From Pseudomonas putida (GTDB taxonomy: Bacteria; Pseudomonadota; Gammaproteobacteria; Pseudomonadales; Pseudomonadaceae), in contig CP047152.1 in NCBI GenBank assembly GCA_041879295.1, positions 4,097,501-4,161,500 on the forward strand: a DNA stretch of 64,000 nt, given 5' to 3'. Shown piece after piece: positions 57,079 through 64,000 of this stretch. Each line of letters begins with the position of its first letter. Positions within the stretch are counted from its first letter, which is position 1. The notes beneath the pieces were generated by a model. It did no database searches, was not told where the DNA came from, and was given only the letters and a program-made list of their open reading frames with translations. A program made the position numbers and the translations under genes.

Positions 57079-57741
57079 AATGCCGTAGCGGAACGAGTTG
57101 ACCATGTGCAGCACCGGGTTGGCCAACGACACGGTCTGCCAGAACGGCGGCAGCAGGTTGATCGAGTAGAACACTCCGCCCAGGTAGGTCAACGGCGTCA
57201 GCACGAAGGTCGGGATGATCGAAATATCGTCGAAGTTACGCGCAAACACGGCGTTGACGAAGCCAAGCAGCGAAAAGATGGTGGCCGTCAGCAGCACAAC
57301 CACCACGGTCACGCCCAGGTGGTGCACCTGCAGGTCGGTGAAGAACATCGACAAAATGGTCACGATCACACCCACCGCCAAACCACGCAGCACCCCACCC
57401 AGCACATAGCCGACGAGAATGGTGTGCGGCGACACCGGCGACACCATCAGTTCTTCGATCGAGCGCTGGAACTTGCTGCCGAAAAAGCTCGACACCACGT
57501 TGCCATAGGAGTTGGTGATCACCGACATCATGATCAGCCCCGGCACGATGTACTGCATGTAGGTGAAGCCACCCATATCGCCGATCTGCCGGCCAATCAG
57601 GTTACCGAAGATGACGAAGTACAGCACCATGGTGATCGCTGGCGGCAGCAACGTTTGCGGCCAGATGCGCAGGAAGCGCCGCACTTCGCGGTAGACGATG
57701 GTGTTCAGGGCGACCCAGTTGGTGCGCAGTTCCACACTCAT
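56962..57741 (-). CDS. ABC-2 type transporter permease
   Basis: This 259-residue inner-membrane permease has six predicted helices and the ABC2_membrane pattern (FFGSKFQRSIEELMVSPVSP, PLTYLGGVFYSINLLPPFW). It resembles E. coli YadH. It overlaps the ATP-binding gene by 4 nt, so the pair forms one exporter. The substrate is unknown. Confidence 0.92.
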   Translation of the reverse strand: MSVELRTNWVALNTIVYREVRRFLRIWPQTLLPPAITMVLYFVIFGNLIGRQIGDMGGFTYMQYIVPGLIMMSVITNSYGNVVSSFFGSKFQRSIEELMVSPVSPHTILVGYVLGGVLRGLAVGVIVTILSMFFTDLQVHHLGVTVVVVLLTATIFSLLGFVNAVFARNFDDISIIPTFVLTPLTYLGGVFYSINLLPPFWQTVSLANPVLHMVNSFRYGILGVSDISIGTAITFMLVATAVLYVVCVRLLVSGRGMRA

Positions 57742-58670
57742 ACGGCCACCTTCGACAGGTTTTTTTCCACCAGGGACACGAACAGTTCCTCAAGTCGGTT
57801 GGTCTTGTTGCGCAGGCTCTGCACCTCGATGTTCTGCAGCGCCAGCTGGCCGAACAGCGCGGTGATGCCGATGTCCTTGTCCACCTGCACTTCCAGGGTA
57901 TGCGGGGTCAGCAGCCGGCACGGGTAGCCCTGCAGTACCGGCGCCGCGGCCAGGTCCTGCTTGAGGTCGAGCACAAAGGTTTCGACATGCAGTTTGCCCA
58001 GCAACTGGCGCATGCTGGTGTTCTCGACGATGGTGCCATGGTCGATGATGCCGATGTTACGGCACAGCTGTTCAGCCTCTTCCAGGTAGTGGGTGGTGAG
58101 GATGATGGTGATGCCCTTCTGGTTCAGCTCGGTAAGGAAGCTCCACATCGAGCGGCGCAGCTCGATATCCACCCCGGCGGTGGGTTCGTCCAGGATCAGC
58201 AGACGCGGTTCGTGGATCAATGCGCGGGCAATCATCAGGCGCCGCTTCATGCCGCCAGACAACGAACGCGACTGCACATCACGTTTGTCCCACAGGCCCA
58301 GCTGGGTCAGGTACTGCTCGGCACGCTCCTTGGCCAGCTTGGGCGGGATGCCGTAATACCCGGCCTGGGTCACGACGATGTCGAAGGTCTTCTCGAACTG
58401 GTTGAAGTTGAACTCTTGCGGCACCACGCCCAGGCAACGCTTGAGCGCGGAGGGCTCGCGGTCCAGGTCGTGACCGAACACGCTCACTGTGCCGCTGGTC
58501 TTGTTCACCAGGGTCGAGAGAATGCCAATGGTGGTGGATTTGCCGGCACCGTTGGGGCCGAGCAAGGCGAAGAAGTCGCCTTCGGCAACATCGAGGTCGA
58601 TGCCTTTGAGGGCCTGAAAGCCATTGCCGTAGGTCTTGGTCAGCTGTCGGATGGACAGGGCAGAACTCAT
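57738..58670 (-). CDS. ABC transporter ATP-binding protein
   Basis: This 310-residue ATPase is YadG-like. Walker A is GPNGAGKSTT, the signature is SLSGGMKRRL, Walker B is LLILDEPTAGVD and the switch His is in TTHYLEEAEQ. The C-terminal 80 residues form the extra domain common in drug/polysaccharide ABC-2 exporters. It is the first gene of the pair with the permease. Confidence 0.93.
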   Translation of the reverse strand: MSSALSIRQLTKTYGNGFQALKGIDLDVAEGDFFALLGPNGAGKSTTIGILSTLVNKTSGTVSVFGHDLDREPSALKRCLGVVPQEFNFNQFEKTFDIVVTQAGYYGIPPKLAKERAEQYLTQLGLWDKRDVQSRSLSGGMKRRLMIARALIHEPRLLILDEPTAGVDIELRRSMWSFLTELNQKGITIILTTHYLEEAEQLCRNIGIIDHGTIVENTSMRQLLGKLHVETFVLDLKQDLAAAPVLQGYPCRLLTPHTLEVQVDKDIGITALFGQLALQNIEVQSLRNKTNRLEELFVSLVEKNLSKVAV

Positions 58671-58803
58671 AGCGGGTCACTTACCGAAGAAAAAGGTGCA
58701 GGACACGCCAGGTAAAGTCACTGGCGCAGTGCGTGCAGCCATGGTGCAAGGCCAGGCTGCACAAGTACAGTCACATCTATTGATAATGACTATCGAAGCG
58801 GGT

Positions 58804-59427
58804 TCAAGTGAGCGCAGTCATCACTGCGGCCTGGTAGGCCGGGCGTTGCTTCAGGCGCTCATACCAGGTCTGAAGGTGGTACATGTCGGGGCGCTCGATG
58901 GGCATTTCGAACCAGGCATAGATGAAGCTACCCAGTGGGATGTCGCCCATGCCGATCTGGTCACCGGACAGGTACGGCTGATTGGCCAGGGTTTCGTCGG
59001 CAATGGCCAGTAATTGCGCGCACTGCTTGTGCGCGGCGTTGATCGCCACCCAGTCGCGCTGGTCTTCCGGCGTGCGCAGCAGGCCCCAGAACAGGGGCCG
59101 GAATGGGGTAGCGAAGGACGATGTGGTCCAGTCCATCCATTTGTCGGCCAGGGCGCGTTGGCGTGGGTCTGCCTGATACCAGCCCTGCTCAGTGCCGTAC
59201 TCCGCGCACAGGTAGCGGACGATGGTGTTGGACTCCCACAAGGTCAGGTCGCCGTCTTCGAGCATCGGCACCAGACCGTTGGGGTTTCGGGCACGGTAGT
59301 GCGGCTCGTTGACCACGCCGAAGGCGCCACCGGCGTCGATGGACTCGAAGTCCAGGCCCAGTTCGTGGGCGATCCACAGTGCCTTGCGCACATTGCTCGA
59401 ATTCTTGCGGCCCCAGATCTTCAGCAT
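58804..59427 (-). CDS. Glutathione S-transferase
   Basis: This 207-residue protein has an N-terminal thioredoxin-like domain (MLKIWGRKNSSNVRKALWIA, NPNGLVPMLEDGDLTLWESN) and a helical C-terminal domain (GDQIGMGDIPLGSFIYAW). The start of the first helix, SSNVRK, resembles Ser/Cys-type bacterial GSTs such as GstB. The position between the ABC genes and fadE is shared with P. aeruginosa as I recall it. Confidence 0.9.
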   Translation of the reverse strand: MLKIWGRKNSSNVRKALWIAHELGLDFESIDAGGAFGVVNEPHYRARNPNGLVPMLEDGDLTLWESNTIVRYLCAEYGTEQGWYQADPRQRALADKWMDWTTSSFATPFRPLFWGLLRTPEDQRDWVAINAAHKQCAQLLAIADETLANQPYLSGDQIGMGDIPLGSFIYAWFEMPIERPDMYHLQTWYERLKQRPAYQAAVMTALT

Positions 59428-59483
59428 GGCAACATCCTTTTGAATGCGGAGGTGGGCACAGTCTACTCCAGACCTTCGCCGCC

Positions 59484-59685
59484 TGTACTGGCCTCTTCGC
59501 GGGCAAGCCCGCTCCTACAGGCTCGCCACCGTCTTCACGTCACTGGTATTCCTGCGTGGGTTTTACCCGCACATAGGCCGAGCCTGCCGGTCATTCACCG
59601 TCGCGGCCGCCCCCGCATTCGCCAACCGCTGGCATCGCCACGTTCCGCTGTAGGAGCGGGTTCACCCGCGAAAAGGCCGGTACAG
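59484..59685. repeat. REP sequences upstream of fadE
   Basis: CGCGGGCAAGCCCGCTCCTAC (about 59497-59517), a degenerate copy near 59553-59570 and GTAGGAGCGGGTTCACCCGCG (about 59651-59671) lie in the 380-bp gap between the GST and fadE genes. Apart from these and a short inverted repeat at 59733-59747, no feature is visible in the gap. Confidence 0.8.
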
Positions 59686-59732
59686 GCGAACAAATGAACT
59701 GAAACTCCCACCGCCACACCCTGTCACTGTTC

Positions 59733-59747
59733 TGAACATGCCGTTCA
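59733..59747. promoter_or_regulatory. Inverted repeat upstream of fadE (candidate operator)
   Basis: TGAAC-ATGCC-GTTCA is a perfect 5-bp inverted repeat, 60 bp before the fadE start, and is extended by CTGT / ACAG nearby. It does not closely match the published PsrA site, so the binding protein is unknown. Confidence 0.3.
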
Positions 59748-59807
59748 CAGCATTGCGTCTAAGCTGTCTGGGACGGCTCAAGCCCTAGGTTCCAAGGAGG
59801 ACCGATT

Positions 59808-62255
59808 ATGTTGCTGTTGTGGTTGGTGGTGCTGGTAATCGGCGCGGCGTACCTCACGCACCGGCGCCTGGCGCCTTTGCAGATACTCGGCGTCATGGCG
59901 GCCTATGTGCTGTTGATGGGCATTTTCAGCAGCGCCCCCGGCTGGCTGCTGGCGCTGATCTGGGTGGTGCTGGCCCTGAAGATCGCCCTGGTTGTGCTCC
60001 CGCAGTGGCGACGCAAAGTGTTTACCGCCCCGGTATTCCGCTGGTTCCAGCGTACCCTGCCGCCCATGTCGCAGACTGAGCGCGAGGCCATCGACGCCGG
60101 CACCGTGTGGTGGGATGGCGAACTGTTCAGTGGTCGCCCAGACTGGCGCACCTTGCTGGCCTACCCGGCACCGAAGCTGACTGAAGAAGAGCAAGCCTTC
60201 ATTGATGGCCCGACCGAAGCACTGTGCGCCATGGTCAGCGACTGGCAGATCGGCCAGGACCTGGACTTGCCGCCCGAAGCCTGGGCACATATCAAGCAGC
60301 ATGGCTTTTTCGCCCTGATCATCCCCAAGGAATACGGCGGCAAGGGCTTCTCCGCCTATGCCCACTCCCAGGTGGCGATGAAACTGGCCACCCGCAGCGG
60401 TGATCTGGCCTCCACGGTGATGGTGCCCAACTCCCTCGGCCCTGCCGAACTGCTGCTGCACTACGGCACCGACGAACAACGCAACCACTACCTGCCGCGC
60501 CTGGCCCGAGGCGAGGAAATCCCCTGCTTCGCCCTCACCGGCCCGCTGGCCGGCTCCGACGCTGGCGCCATGCCTGACACCGGCATCATCTGCAAAGGCC
60601 AGTGGCAAGGTGAAGAAGTGATCGGCCTGCGCCTGAACTGGGAAAAGCGCTACATCACCCTCGGCCCGGTCGCCACCCTGCTGGGCCTGGCATTCAAGGC
60701 CTACGACCCGGACCACCTGCTGGGCGATGAGGAAGAACTGGGCATCAGCCTGGCACTGATCCCCACCGATACCCCCGGGGTGGAAATCGGTAAACGCCAC
60801 CTGCCACTGGGCGCCGCGTTCATGAATGGCCCCAACAGCGGCAAGGACGTGTTCGTACCGCTGGACTTCCTCATTGGCGGCCAAGCGATGCTTGGCAAAG
60901 GCTGGATGATGCTGATGAACTGCCTGTCGGTAGGTCGCTCCATCTCACTGCCTGCCGTGGGTACTGGGGCTGCCAAGTACACCAGCCTGGTAACCGGCCA
61001 GTACGCCAATATCCGCGAGCAATTCAACGTGCCACTGGCTGCCTTCGAAGGTATCCAGGAGTCGCTGGCACGTATTGGCGGCAACGCCTGGCTGATGGAC
61101 AGTGCCCGCCTGCTGACCGCCAAGGCCGTGGACCTGGGTGAGAAACCCTCGGTGCTGTCGGCGATCCTCAAGTACCACTTGACCGAGCGTGGCCGCGAAT
61201 GCATCCAGCACGCCATGGACGTGCACGGTGGCAAGGGCATCATCATGGGCCCGAACAACTACCTGGGCCGCAACTGGCAAGGGGCGCCGATCTTCATCAC
61301 GGTCGAGGGCGCCAACATCCTTTCGCGCAACCTGATGATCTTCGGCCAGGGCGCCATTCGCTGCCACCCGTTCGTGCTCAAGGAAATGGCCTTGGCCGGG
61401 CGTGAAGACCACGATCAGGCGCTCCAGGAATTCGATGACCTGCTGATGAAACACATCCTCTTCGCCGCCGGCAACGCGGCCAGCACTCTGGTGTTCAACC
61501 TGGGGTTGGGGGTTTTCGAGAAAGTACCGGGGGACACGCTGAGTCAGGGGTATTTCCGAGCCCTCAACCGCCAGGCCGCCGCCTTTGCCCTGCTGGCCGA
61601 CCTGTCGATGATGCTGCTGGGCGGGGCGCTCAAGCGCCGGGAGCGCCTGAGTGCGCGGCTGGGCGATGTACTCAGCTACCTGTACCTGTCCAGTGCCGCA
61701 CTCAAGCGCTACCACGATCTCGGTTCGCCCGAGCACATGCAGCCCCTGCTGCGCTGGGCCATGGAAGAAAGCCTGGGCCAGGCGGAGCACGCCCTGGACC
61801 GGTTGCTCGACAACTTCCCCAACCGCTTCGTCGGCTGCGCGCTACGGGTGCTGGTGTTCCCCTTTGGCCGCCGTCACACCGGGCCGAGCGATGAACTGGA
61901 CGCCGAGGTGGCAGCGCTGATAGGACGCAGCAAAGGCGACCCTGCGCTGGAAGAGCTGCTTGCCGGTTGCTTCAGGCCGCAAGCCGACGGCGACCCGGTG
62001 GCAGCCCTGCAACGAGCCTGCGACCTGCTGGAGGCGTCGACGCCGCTGCACAACGCGCTGCATCAGGCAATCAAGGAAGGCAAGGTACGACCGGCGCCCG
62101 GGCAGTCGGTGATCGATGCGGCAGTCGACAGTGGTGTACTCCAGCCTGATCAGGCGCAACGCCTGCACGCGGCCGAACAAGCGCGCCGTGCCGTGATCGA
62201 CGTGGATGCCTTCGACAAGGCACAGCTGCTGCCGGAGCAAGGCAAGGTACGCTGA
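59808..62255 (+). CDS. fadE: Acyl-CoA dehydrogenase (FadE type)
   Basis: FadE catalyses the first oxidation step of fatty-acid beta-oxidation at the inner membrane. The 815-residue length matches E. coli FadE. An N-terminal hydrophobic region (LLLWLVVLVIGAAYL and a second segment) anchors the protein. The FAD-dependent domain shows IIPKEYGGKGFSAYAHSQV, FALTGPLAGSDAGAMPDTG and HVHGGKGI-like DVHGGKGIIMGPNNYLGR. AAGGAGG lies 7 nt before the ATG. Confidence 0.96.
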   Translation: MLLLWLVVLVIGAAYLTHRRLAPLQILGVMAAYVLLMGIFSSAPGWLLALIWVVLALKIALVVLPQWRRKVFTAPVFRWFQRTLPPMSQTEREAIDAGTVWWDGELFSGRPDWRTLLAYPAPKLTEEEQAFIDGPTEALCAMVSDWQIGQDLDLPPEAWAHIKQHGFFALIIPKEYGGKGFSAYAHSQVAMKLATRSGDLASTVMVPNSLGPAELLLHYGTDEQRNHYLPRLARGEEIPCFALTGPLAGSDAGAMPDTGIICKGQWQGEEVIGLRLNWEKRYITLGPVATLLGLAFKAYDPDHLLGDEEELGISLALIPTDTPGVEIGKRHLPLGAAFMNGPNSGKDVFVPLDFLIGGQAMLGKGWMMLMNCLSVGRSISLPAVGTGAAKYTSLVTGQYANIREQFNVPLAAFEGIQESLARIGGNAWLMDSARLLTAKAVDLGEKPSVLSAILKYHLTERGRECIQHAMDVHGGKGIIMGPNNYLGRNWQGAPIFITVEGANILSRNLMIFGQGAIRCHPFVLKEMALAGREDHDQALQEFDDLLMKHILFAAGNAASTLVFNLGLGVFEKVPGDTLSQGYFRALNRQAAAFALLADLSMMLLGGALKRRERLSARLGDVLSYLYLSSAALKRYHDLGSPEHMQPLLRWAMEESLGQAEHALDRLLDNFPNRFVGCALRVLVFPFGRRHTGPSDELDAEVAALIGRSKGDPALEELLAGCFRPQADGDPVAALQRACDLLEASTPLHNALHQAIKEGKVRPAPGQSVIDAAVDSGVLQPDQAQRLHAAEQARRAVIDVDAFDKAQLLPEQGKVR

Positions 62256-62334
62256 GACAGGGGCCGTTTTGCGGCCCCTTCCCCAACCGGCGTATACTCC
62301 GCGCCCCGTTTCAACCATTCCGAGGACCACCCCA

Positions 62335-62739
62335 ATGGCCACCCCCCACGTGGAATACCACCTGCAACTGCTGAACCACCTGCGCACCATACTGGTGGCC
62401 CTGGGTGAAGCCGAGCAGGTACCGGAGGAAAGCCACACCCTGTTCCTCGACCGCTTCGACGAGCTACTGACCCTGTTGCCGCAAAACCCGCTGGAAAGCC
62501 AATATCTGGGCCAAGACCTGATATGCCAGGTGATTCAGCGCTATCCGCAAATCGCCCACCTGGTGCCGCGCGACCTGCTGTGGTTCTTCGGTGGCGACTG
62601 CCTGCACTTCATGCCGGACGAAGAGCTGCAGCTCTACCAGAACCTGGAAGATCTGCGCTATGAAGCGGAACGGGACGGCCTGCGGTTTGACTGGCATGCA
62701 CAAAAGCAGGCTCTGCTGGAAGCCGTAAAAAAGTCCTGA
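62335..62739 (+). CDS. PA2817-like family protein (unknown function)
   Basis: This small acidic protein of 134 residues contains EYHLQLLNHLRTILVALGEA and DLLWFFGGDCLHFMPDEELQ. It resembles the small conserved protein encoded after fadE in P. aeruginosa (PA2817 family); this is recalled synteny. The ATG at 62335 has GAGGA upstream. A further upstream frame overlapping fadE is rejected. No signal peptide or known domain is visible. Confidence 0.82.
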   Translation: MATPHVEYHLQLLNHLRTILVALGEAEQVPEESHTLFLDRFDELLTLLPQNPLESQYLGQDLICQVIQRYPQIAHLVPRDLLWFFGGDCLHFMPDEELQLYQNLEDLRYEAERDGLRFDWHAQKQALLEAVKKS

Positions 62740-62901
62740 ACACACGTGCGCTGCCGCCCTAAAAATCCGTACCCAGCTGCCACTTAATCCTACATTCAAC
62801 CATTGGCCTCCCCCCCTATGCTGTTGGCCGCTCCCCCTTCGGCTCGAAGCCGACGCAAGGGAGCGTCCCCTAGTCAACACGACAACATCAAGGAACTGCC
62901 A

Positions 62902-63444
62902 ATGAAAAAAACTTTGCTCATGCTCGCCATGGCGATGGCCAGCAGCAGCGCATTCGCTCTCGACGATGAAACAGGCCAGATCAGCTTCTACGGTACCATC
63001 TACGGCGGCGGTACCTGCCCGATTGAAGTCGTCGCCCCAGGTGGCAGCGTTATCCCCGAGGTATCGCTGGGTAACTTCACGAAAGGCTACTTCCACACCC
63101 CTGGCACCGCCACGCCTGACAAGGCATTCGCGCTAAAGATAACACCGACTCCGGCCTGCCAAATTCCAGCCCCCCGCACCGCAACCGTGAAATATACACC
63201 CTTGCACGGCATCGTCGGCGGCGACCTTTATGGCGTCAACGGTGCCTCGGGCGTGGGCGTCGCGATCAAAGACAGGCTGAAAGCCAAAATTGCACCCAAC
63301 AGTGCTTCCATCCCATACGATCTATACGTAGATCGCCCAACGGAGATGGTGTTCTACGCCTCGTACGAGTCTTACCTGGATGCAGCAGATATCACCGACG
63401 GTGTAGCACAAGCTGAAGTCGCCTTCACGGTAGACCTGCCTTGA
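62902..63444 (+). CDS. Fimbrial major-pilin-like protein (chaperone-usher)
   Basis: This 180-residue secreted pilin candidate has a signal peptide (MKKTLLMLAMAMASSSAFA, cleaved near residue 19). The mature protein has the pilin features GQISFYGTIYGGGTCPIEV with Cys39 and a second Cys86, expected to form the Ig-fold disulfide, and ends in an alternating hydrophobic strand QAEVAFTVDLP. AAGGAA precedes the ATG. A chaperone gene follows 55 bp downstream, supporting a type 1-like fimbrial operon continuing beyond the window. Confidence 0.85.
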   Translation: MKKTLLMLAMAMASSSAFALDDETGQISFYGTIYGGGTCPIEVVAPGGSVIPEVSLGNFTKGYFHTPGTATPDKAFALKITPTPACQIPAPRTATVKYTPLHGIVGGDLYGVNGASGVGVAIKDRLKAKIAPNSASIPYDLYVDRPTEMVFYASYESYLDAADITDGVAQAEVAFTVDLP

Positions 63445-63499
63445 CACCTACTCCAGGTGCCCGCACCTGGAGTCCACCATTCCTGCCCGGTCAAACACC

Positions 63500-64000
63500 A
63501 TGTCACCCCTTTCTCGACTTCTGATCACCTCATGCAGCTGCCTGGCGCTGCTCACAGCCATTCTCCCCGGCGCACAAGCGGCACTCACCATCAGCCACAC
63601 GCGAGTGGTGCACGACAGCGCCAAACGCAGCTCCTCGGTCATCGTCGCCAACCCCTCCAACAGGCCGTACGCGGCGCAGGCCTGGGTCAACACCGAAGCC
63701 GACGACGCAACCACTGCCGTCCCCCTGATCGCTGCCCCTAACCTGTTCCGCCTCGACCCCGGTGGCGAACAGACGGTGCAAATCAATGCCCTGCCTAACG
63801 ATCTCCCCCGTGATCGTGAGTCCGTGTTCTATTTCAACCTGCAGGAAATACCGCAGGCAGCGACCAATGACGGAGAGAACATCCTCAACATCGCCCTGCG
63901 CACGCGCATCAAGCTGTTCTATCGTCCCAGTGAGCTCAAAGGCCGCCCGCAAGACCGGTTGAAAGACCTGGCCTGGTCGGTGCAACAAATAGATGGAAAA
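63500..64000 (+). CDS. Periplasmic fimbrial chaperone, PapD family (partial, 3' end outside window)
   Basis: The first 167 codons are present. A signal peptide ends near residue 28 (LTAILPGAQA). The mature part has the PapD-type N-terminal Ig domain: ISHTRVVHDSAKRSSSVIVA with the conserved Arg, FRLDPGGEQTVQI, ESVFYFNLQEIP, and the basic strand RTRIKLFYRPSEL that binds the pilin C-terminus. It is the second gene of the fimbrial locus; an usher gene is expected downstream. Confidence 0.9.
   Translation, partial: MSPLSRLLITSCSCLALLTAILPGAQAALTISHTRVVHDSAKRSSSVIVANPSNRPYAAQAWVNTEADDATTAVPLIAAPNLFRLDPGGEQTVQINALPNDLPRDRESVFYFNLQEIPQAATNDGENILNIALRTRIKLFYRPSELKGRPQDRLKDLAWSVQQIDGK

Overview
The window is a bacterial chromosome segment. 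Gene content, gene order and the GTAGGAGCGGG / GTGGGAGCGGG palindromic repeats place it in the genus Pseudomonas, most likely the P. putida group. The species call is inferred from remembered synteny with P. putida and P. aeruginosa; no search was run. Coding density is high and most genes are core housekeeping genes on the minus strand.

Layout. 1-6.1 kb: leucine/aspartate-family synthesis on the minus strand (leuC-leuD-methyltransferase-leuB-asd-second asd paralogue), with a divergent LysR regulator. 7.2-10.5 kb: a five-PAS GGDEF/EAL c-di-GMP protein. 10.5-11.1 kb: ibpA with a heat-shock promoter and a ROSE-type RNA thermometer. 11.5-14.5 kb: dusC, a thioesterase, and a tetR-hydrolase pair with a palindromic operator candidate. 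14.5-17 kb: an AT-richer islet with a predicted T6SS DNase effector (glycine-rich N-terminus, Ntox15-like HxxD C-terminus), its Tdi1/DUF1851-type immunity gene, and an IS66 transposase remnant. The islet abuts a triplicated tRNA-Ala/tRNA-Glu array followed by gltX. 19.7-26 kb: EmrAB-like efflux, uvrB with a LexA-box candidate, an aromatic aminotransferase and tRNA-Asn. 26-30 kb: DUF1285, a DUF4823 lipoprotein, moaA, a TetR regulator and an RgsA-type small RNA.

30-40 kb is the conserved fatty-acid cluster yceD-rpmF-plsX-fabD-fabG-acpP-fabF-pabC-mltG-tmk-holB-tatD on the minus strand, with maf divergent. 41-48 kb: sppA, a HAD phosphatase and rluC, divergent from rne, which has a leader of about 730 nt. 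48-56 kb: a tightly overlapped envelope operon exbB-exbD-lpxK-trm112-kdsB-ptp-murB with comEC upstream. 56-62.7 kb: DUF2062, an ABC-2 transporter, a GST, fadE and a PA2817-like gene. The window ends in a chaperone-usher fimbrial locus (pilin, then a truncated chaperone).

The least ordinary material is of two kinds. One is the effector/immunity islet. The other is a family of roughly 225-250 bp palindromic mobile-looking elements. Their arms resemble a second REP class (GTAGGAGCGAGC...), and they occur singly (466-710, 26115-26337), as a collapsed 34-bp form (29877-29910), and in tandem arrays (40533-41222, with the maf 3' end co-amplified; 52727-54065, period 328 bp).
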